Source: Chrysochromulina tobinii (taxonomy: Eukaryota; Haptophyta; Prymnesiales; Chrysochromulinaceae). Taken from it: a stretch of 22,326 nt of DNA. The DNA is taken from assembly GCA_001275005.1 (NCBI GenBank), contig JWZX01003081.1:1-22326 (forward strand). Reading direction: 5' to 3'. The notes beneath the pieces are model-generated. The model worked only from the letters and a program-made list of their open reading frames with translations, was not told where the DNA came from and searched no databases. Numbering within the stretch: the first letter of the stretch is position 1; each line of letters starts with the position of its first letter. Positions 17,460 to 22,326 of the stretch are shown here, in pieces. The position numbers were made by a program, and so were the translations under genes.

Positions 17460-20400
17460 ATGATGATTGTTAGTACGATTGCGATTCAGACATTCATGAT
17501 TCTCTATCCTCCCGTCGCAGAGCTGTCCCGTTCGCACATCGCCGAACTTGGACTACCACTGTGCTTTCAGCCAGACGGCGGCGCTTCAGACTCGTCTTCC
17601 GAGAGCGATGAGGAAGCCGATATCAATTCGATTCCACCTCGCCCTCTCGTGCCTGAGCTTCAGCGCGACTCTCTTTACCGATGGTTCGAGATGCGCGCGA
17701 CGTGGGACTTACTCACTCGCCCCGACGGCCTTTCGGTGCGCGCGCTTCGGAATCTCTTCGTCCGGGCGCACGGAGAACCCTCACCTATGTGGTTCAGCGT
17801 CATCGTTGACTCCGGATGGTTTGAGCTGTTCGCTCCGACGCGCCTTCCCCTCACCCCTTTGGTGCTCGAGGCTGAAGGCGCCATCTTTACCTGCCTGGAG
17901 CGCGTTGCGCACGTTCGAATTGTCGACTGCAAACGCCCAGGCCCTCTAGGGAACCCCTTCCCCGTGGATGACGATCAAGACGTAGCAGTCGTGTGCTCAG
18001 CCTGCGATGAGCTAATGCTCTACGGCGGCGCCGCCGCGACTAAGCCGCTTCGTATCGACGAATCCTACCTGCCAACAACGGCCGATGAAAGACGAGAGGC
18101 CTACTTATGTGACCTCGCATCTTACATCGCACACGGAGGAGGCATTCACCTTCGATGCTCAGCCTCGTGCGCCGCCCGACGACGACGTGATCCGGACGCC
18201 CGATGCCACATTTTTGGCGTTGCAGTGGCGATCCGCGCTCGCGTCAGGCGCGCCCTGGTACGACCCGCAGCATCTTTTCCGGCCTCGCTCGCAGAGTCAA
18301 GCTATCATCCGTCTCAGTTAGCTTCCCGCTCGCAAGCGACATCCGTTCATCTCGAGAATTCCAGGTGGCATGTCAAACGTGCTCCTTTGCCGCTCGACTT
18401 ACATCTCCGCGACATCGAGGCTCAACCAGCTCCGACACTCGTCGCGGCAGTCGCCCAAGCGCCACAAGAGCTTCTTTCAGCCCGTGGCGTGGCACTCGTT
18501 CCGAGTAGCGCGTTCTTAGGCGTTTCTGCGCCGCCTATCATCAGTGCCACAGAAGCGCCGACGCCCTTCTCCCACCGGCGTCTCGAGCCATGCACTCCAG
18601 GAGAACTGCTTCTTATGCCTTTCCCTCAGTGCAATTTACCAACGTGGGCCCCTCGCGAAGATCCTCCTCCTCCAGACCAGCCCGATCGTGTGGCCTACAG
18701 TCTTAAGGAGATCATATCGCAAGCAGCCCTACGACAGCTGCGCCAATGGGCAAAACGAGCCAATCGCTCGATCGCACTCGCGAAGAGCGGCGATACCCGC
18801 GCAGCACGAGCCGCACGTCCAGACGATCTTCGTCTCAAGTGGACTCGCAATACTAAGGCCGCATTTCAGGGCATACCTATGGATCTTACTGTCTATCCAT
18901 TTCGATCCCTCCAGCCATCGCGCTGGCCCGACCGACCCCCGAACGCAGAGATTGACATTCGGAGGTTCCGTCGCGAGTTTCGGGCTCACCCTGACTACGG
19001 CGATCGGCAGCTGCGCGGCCTTCTTTCACATGGCGCATACTGCGGCGAGCCCGCTCACCCTATCTCCTTTTACTCCGTACCGCATGGCAGTGCTTATCTG
19101 CAATCGGAGGCATGGTGTAGCCAGATGGCCGCCGAGGTACGTCGTGGATGGGCTCGCACGAACTTTCTAGAATCGGAGGGCTTTGCCTACTGGCCACAAC
19201 GATGCTGCCCTACGAGCATGGTCGATCGTAAGGGGTCATGGAGACTGTGCCACGACCTATCCTGGCCACACCCTGGTACGGTGGACGGCGTCGACAGCCC
19301 CAATGCTGAAGACTCACCAGTCATGATCGTTACCTTCGTTCGCGTCAGCCATCTTGGCCGCAGCGCCTCAATCATGTCGCTTTCAGGCCTTCCTATTCTG
19401 TTCTGGAAGTTCGATCTTTCGAAGGCGTACAAGCGCTCTGGTCAACAGAGCGCTGGACTCTGGCGCCGCACTACCTGGTCAGAGTTCGGATCTCAGACCA
19501 TGGAGCGCGTCCCCTTCGGTGGAGCCGACGGCCCCTCATTCTTTACCCGTCAGACCAACTTTATGATCTTTGTCATTCGACGAGAACTCGAGTACGCTGA
19601 CCAGAGCTACCCGCCGCGCGACCCACGAGTGGTAGCGTATCAGCTTGCCCGCCTCGAGGCAGCGCGGAGCGTCACCACAGGTCAAGCAAAGGATCTACGA
19701 GACTGGCTAATCCTCTCGTTCATCATGTGCTTCGTCGACGACTTCGGCGCTTGTAGCATCGCAGATCTTCTCTTCCGCATTGACGGGAGTCCCGTGCGCG
19801 ACGCTGCTGGTATTCAACAGCACCGCGCCTGGCTTCACTGGGAAGTCGCGATTCTCACGGTTCGCCGTCTTGGTCATATCCTCGAGCTCGACGACCCTAG
19901 CAAGGCGGTTTCTCCCTCGCGTCAGATGGTTCTCATCGGCGTGCGGCTTGACGCCGAAAGCCTAGAGTTCGAACTCGATCCGACCAAACGCATAGCGTAC
20001 GCCGGCAGCTTGCAGTTCTGGATTCAAAAAGGCGTTCTGCCTGTTGCTCGTCTCACGTCTCTCGCGTTCAAGATGCTCGTCGTTTGCGAGTGTTATCCGC
20101 TCACTAGGCAGTGGCTACACCCCATCTTTCGCTCATTGCGAGGCCACCGCCAACGACCAGTGATTCTCAATGACGAACCAGACGTGGGCGCCGTCCTGCA
20201 GCGCTTTCTAGACCTCCTGCTGAGCGACGCTCGCATAGCGGTTCCTATGGCCGCAAGGGAATCGTTTCCTTTTGCAGATATCGATGCTCTGCTGGTCTAT
20301 TTTAGCGACGCATCCGGCGACGATTCCTATCTTTTATCCCTTTCGCCCGAACTTTCGCCCAGTCAATTACCCAGGAAATCACCCGGATTTGGCTTCTGGG

Positions 20401-20840
20401 CAGTTCGAGGCAAGAAGCTCTTCTATGCGTGGGGCCTTTTCACAATGGAGGAAGTTCGTGCTCTCAGTATCAATGCCCTTGAGCTTGTCACCATGCTCTG
20501 GGCCGAGATCACACTGACCCCCGCGCAACCCCAAGTCAGCCATGTTCTCGCATTCACCGACAACACGGCTGGCGAGTGGACGGCCCGGCGGGAGACGCCG
20601 CAGGCTATCGCCATGCAGCTTCTTGCCGAGCGTCGTGCCGAGTTTCTCGCACGATCCAAGTTATTTGTGCGCGTTGGGCGTGTCGCCTCAGCGGACAACC
20701 GCTGGGCAGACATGCTCAGCCGCCAACGCGAAGACGAAGTGCTGGCCGAAGCAATCGCCCTCGGCTTAACCTGCGAACGTCTGCACATTCCCGAACTCGC
20801 CCGCGATCTGTCATGGCTTATCGCCCATGTTCTCGCCTGA
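17460..20840 (+). CDS. Reverse transcriptase / RNase H of a DIRS-like element with N-terminal DUF4326-like domain
   Basis: The protein copies element RNA into DNA and removes the RNA strand. It has 1126 aa in one intact frame. Residues 1-60 are acidic and Ser-rich. Residues about 151-260 resemble DUF4326: VDCKRPGPLGNPF, then LRCSASC (Cys233, Cys237) and RCH (Cys249, His250). A linker to about 410 follows, then the RT: FWKFDLSKAY with Asp652 (motif A), VPFGGADGPSFFTRQ (motif B), CFVDDFG with Asp760/Asp761 (motif C), and MVLIGVRLD. RNase H follows with FSDASG (Asp950), ALELV (Glu1008), FTDNTAG (Asp1034) and ADMLSR (Asp1084), so all four acidic residues are present. FVDD replaces the more common YxDD, a normal variant. 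Its last 14 bases overlap the recombinase start. It is probably expressed from the element transcript. Confidence 0.92.
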   Translation: MMIVSTIAIQTFMILYPPVAELSRSHIAELGLPLCFQPDGGASDSSSESDEEADINSIPPRPLVPELQRDSLYRWFEMRATWDLLTRPDGLSVRALRNLFVRAHGEPSPMWFSVIVDSGWFELFAPTRLPLTPLVLEAEGAIFTCLERVAHVRIVDCKRPGPLGNPFPVDDDQDVAVVCSACDELMLYGGAAATKPLRIDESYLPTTADERREAYLCDLASYIAHGGGIHLRCSASCAARRRRDPDARCHIFGVAVAIRARVRRALVRPAASFPASLAESSYHPSQLASRSQATSVHLENSRWHVKRAPLPLDLHLRDIEAQPAPTLVAAVAQAPQELLSARGVALVPSSAFLGVSAPPIISATEAPTPFSHRRLEPCTPGELLLMPFPQCNLPTWAPREDPPPPDQPDRVAYSLKEIISQAALRQLRQWAKRANRSIALAKSGDTRAARAARPDDLRLKWTRNTKAAFQGIPMDLTVYPFRSLQPSRWPDRPPNAEIDIRRFRREFRAHPDYGDRQLRGLLSHGAYCGEPAHPISFYSVPHGSAYLQSEAWCSQMAAEVRRGWARTNFLESEGFAYWPQRCCPTSMVDRKGSWRLCHDLSWPHPGTVDGVDSPNAEDSPVMIVTFVRVSHLGRSASIMSLSGLPILFWKFDLSKAYKRSGQQSAGLWRRTTWSEFGSQTMERVPFGGADGPSFFTRQTNFMIFVIRRELEYADQSYPPRDPRVVAYQLARLEAARSVTTGQAKDLRDWLILSFIMCFVDDFGACSIADLLFRIDGSPVRDAAGIQQHRAWLHWEVAILTVRRLGHILELDDPSKAVSPSRQMVLIGVRLDAESLEFELDPTKRIAYAGSLQFWIQKGVLPVARLTSLAFKMLVVCECYPLTRQWLHPIFRSLRGHRQRPVILNDEPDVGAVLQRFLDLLLSDARIAVPMAARESFPFADIDALLVYFSDASGDDSYLLSLSPELSPSQLPRKSPGFGFWAVRGKKLFYAWGLFTMEEVRALSINALELVTMLWAEITLTPAQPQVSHVLAFTDNTAGEWTARRETPQAIAMQLLAERRAEFLARSKLFVRVGRVASADNRWADMLSRQREDEVLAEAIALGLTCERLHIPELARDLSWLIAHVLA
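17910..18240 (+). other. DUF4326-like domain region within the RT protein
   Basis: The stretch has the order CKRPGPLGNPF, then a variable part containing a CSAC pair, then LRCSASC and a final RCH. In the family as I recall it, a GxPxPLGNPF loop is followed by a Cys-containing strand ending in a Cys-His pair. The match is by eye, without a profile score, and the spacing in the last part is stretched by an Arg-rich insert. Confidence 0.6.
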
Positions 20841-22084
20841 TACAGGTGCACTAGCCACCGTCATCAGCGTGTTTCCTCCTTCGTCAGCCGTCGCCGAGCT
20901 TCCTTCGCCGAATTCTCGGCAGCAGCGCGACATACTTATGGCAACACAGCCTGAGTTCTTCGCAGCATGCAACGCAGGAATTGAAGCGGCGCGCCGAGCC
21001 CAATGCGCCGACGGCTCAGGGAACACGAACAGCTCCGCAGTTCGCTCATGGGGCCGCTTCACTATTAACGGTCTCCATACGCACATGATGCGCACAGATG
21101 TGAAACCCGACTCGCCGTGGACTCAACGCATGGCAGAGATCAATATCGTCGAGTCTTGGGCTTGGTGGTTGGTAACCCAGGTCGGCGTCACTCCGGCGAC
21201 CGCCAAGGACTACATGCACACCGCCAACGCATGGCACGAACGCTTCGTGGGCTATGGCCTCGGAGCCGGCTTGCCCTTAACTCGCGTCAGCAAGATGCTC
21301 GACGGTCTCGCTCGACTGCAAGGAGTTCCGCCTCCCAAACGCTTCCGTATTGGTGTGCGCCCCAAACATCTCAGACAAGCTATCGACGCCGGCCTAGATA
21401 CTCGCGACTCTCTCAACGCGAACTATGCCACGGCCTTCGAAGTCTGTCTAGTAGCCATAGCTCGCGCCGGTGAAATCGCCTCTGGATTGCCACACGGCAC
21501 CTTTGACGTCACGCGCCATCCTTCACGCGCTGATCTCACATTTCAGTTCGACAACACCGGCTCCCCGATCTCAGCGACAATTATGATCGTCAACTCGAAG
21601 GCCCGAGGGATCGAAGCTCGGCGTAAGTTGCCAGTGGTTTTGCCTATGCGGGGCGAATACCTTAGCCCCGGCCACATGCTCTGGACGCTCGTCGCTCGAT
21701 CGCGTTACAGATCCAGTTCCCAGCTCGGCACGCAACACTACGCCGCTCTTCCGCGACCCGGCTACCAACAAAATTCTTACCGTCGATGGCCTGCGCTCAT
21801 CACTTCGCGCCATCCTGTCCAACATTGGACGAGACGGAAGCGCTTATGGAGCGCATTCACTTCGCATCGGCGGCGCTACAGCTATGGCCTTTTGCCAAGC
21901 GAGCGCCGAAGTCATCAAGGACGTCGGACGCTGGAACAGCGACGCATATCTTCGCTACATCCGCGAGTGCCGCGGAGAGCACATGTCATACATGACACGT
22001 ATCTGTAGCGCCGACGTCGACGACATGGAGGCCGATCATCTGGATCTCGATGCCCGTGACCTCGATGACTCAGACTATCTTTGA
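20827..22084 (+). pseudogene. Tyrosine recombinase of the retrotransposon, broken by one frameshift
   Basis: The recombinase would integrate the circular DNA copy of the element. It starts with an ATG that overlaps the last 14 bases of the RT ORF. Frame 1 is sound to about 21695 and carries the first catalytic arginine in ARAGEI (Arg213) and a likely catalytic Lys in NSKARG. A +1 change between about 21690 and 21735 is needed to reach frame 2, which holds TPLFRDP, the HSLR box (His codon 21854, Arg codon 21863), GRW (Trp codon 21932) and the presumed nucleophile in RYIRE (Tyr codon 21956). Frame 2 ends at 22084 after an acidic tail (DVDDMEADHLDLD). Without the shift, frame 1 runs to 22008 in an Arg-rich nonsense tail lacking the HxxR and Tyr. 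The N-terminal part is helical, as expected for a core-binding domain. Confidence 0.88.
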
Positions 22085-22238
22085 TTCAATCTCTTTTTGG
22101 GGGGTTCAGGCGCCTACTCAGCTTCGACGTACGCGAGCTCCGCCTCTCGCTGAGCGCTCTTAGCTGCTTGGGGGGGGCGACCGATACGGCGCCTTCCCCA
22201 CTTTCGGCTCACACAAAGCAAGACAGGTGGGGCAGGCT
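22085..22238. other. Non-coding right-end region of the retrotransposon
   Basis: These 154 bp lie between the recombinase stop and the second copy of the terminal repeat. In split-direct-repeat elements the B1 repeat sits just here, before A2. Its partner B2 would lie beyond the window, so this cannot be tested. Two G runs (GGGGGG near 22100, GGGGGGG near 22172) are present. Confidence 0.5.
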
Positions 22239-22326
22239 TCTTGGGTAGTGACACGGAGTGTCTCTGAGGAGAAGCTAGTACCACCGCGCCGCGTTCAATC
22301 ACTCTCGACCACTCGGAAGTTTTACT
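22239..22326. repeat. Right direct repeat of the retrotransposon (A2-type), cut by the window end
   Basis: The 88 bases are identical to 14508-14595 and reach the last base of the window. The same orientation shows it is a direct and not an inverted repeat. It could be an internal A2 copy followed by B2, or a plain terminal repeat. Confidence 0.95.

Larger units (their letters stand above)
14508..22326 (+). mobile_element. DIRS/PAT/Ngaro-like tyrosine-recombinase retrotransposon, right end cut by the window
   Basis: The element combines a gag-like ORF, a reverse transcriptase with RNase H, and a tyrosine recombinase in the order gag, RT-RNase H, YR. This is the defining layout of DIRS-order retrotransposons, which integrate through a recombinase and not a DDE integrase. 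No integrase or protease domain is seen. An exact 88-bp direct repeat lies at both ends, which argues for the split-direct-repeat group (PAT/Ngaro-like) and against the inverted-repeat DIRS1 form. At least 7.8 kb are present. The left border is set where the repeat begins and is approximate. No target-site duplication can be tested because the right flank lies outside the window. Two frameshifts in gag and one in the recombinase suggest an inactive copy. Confidence 0.88.

Noticed and set aside
22114-22302. 62-aa minus-strand frame at the right end
   Set aside because: It is read through the terminal repeat. A similar peptide arises from the left repeat copy, so it reflects the repeat and not a gene.

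Overview
The window looks like nuclear DNA of a GC-rich unicellular eukaryotic alga. A haptophyte-like organism is my best guess, but no marker gene here proves it. The eukaryotic signs are GT-AG introns with CTAAT/CTGAT branch-like motifs and CAG acceptors, signal and mitochondrial leader peptides, monocistronic genes on mixed strands, and a tyrosine-recombinase retrotransposon. The high GC content opens long antisense frames, which I treat as shadows.

Host region, about 1-14507, from left to right: a membrane-anchored pepsin-type aspartic protease (+); a cysteine-rich protein with two membrane segments whose second segment lies in a separate exon (+); a fused indole-3-glycerol-phosphate synthase / phosphoribosylanthranilate isomerase of tryptophan synthesis, interrupted near its end by a 71-nt intron made of direct repeats (+); an unrecognised 702-aa protein in two exons (-); a divergent secreted or ER-lumenal protein with a lysine-rich tail (+); a PiT/PHO4 phosphate transporter (+); and the T-protein (aminomethyltransferase) of the mitochondrial glycine cleavage system (-). 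These genes do not form a pathway or an operon. They are ordinary housekeeping and membrane genes.

Element region, 14508 to the window end: a DIRS/PAT/Ngaro-like retrotransposon. It has a gag-like ORF ending in a CCCH zinc finger, a 1126-aa reverse transcriptase/RNase H ORF, and a tyrosine recombinase ORF that starts inside the end of the RT ORF. An exact 88-bp direct repeat lies at the left end and again at the right edge, where the window cuts it off. The gag ORF carries two apparent frameshifts and the recombinase one, so this copy is probably dead or contains sequencing errors. The most unusual point is an N-terminal domain on the RT protein that resembles DUF4326, a small cysteine/histidine domain known mainly from bacteria and phages. 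The element sits about 115 bp upstream of the glycine-cleavage gene and is transcribed away from it.

Three introns were found by reading across ORF breaks (4040-4259, 6021-6091, and 8665-8804 on the minus strand). All three restore the frame exactly. Two of the three use GTGCGN donors.
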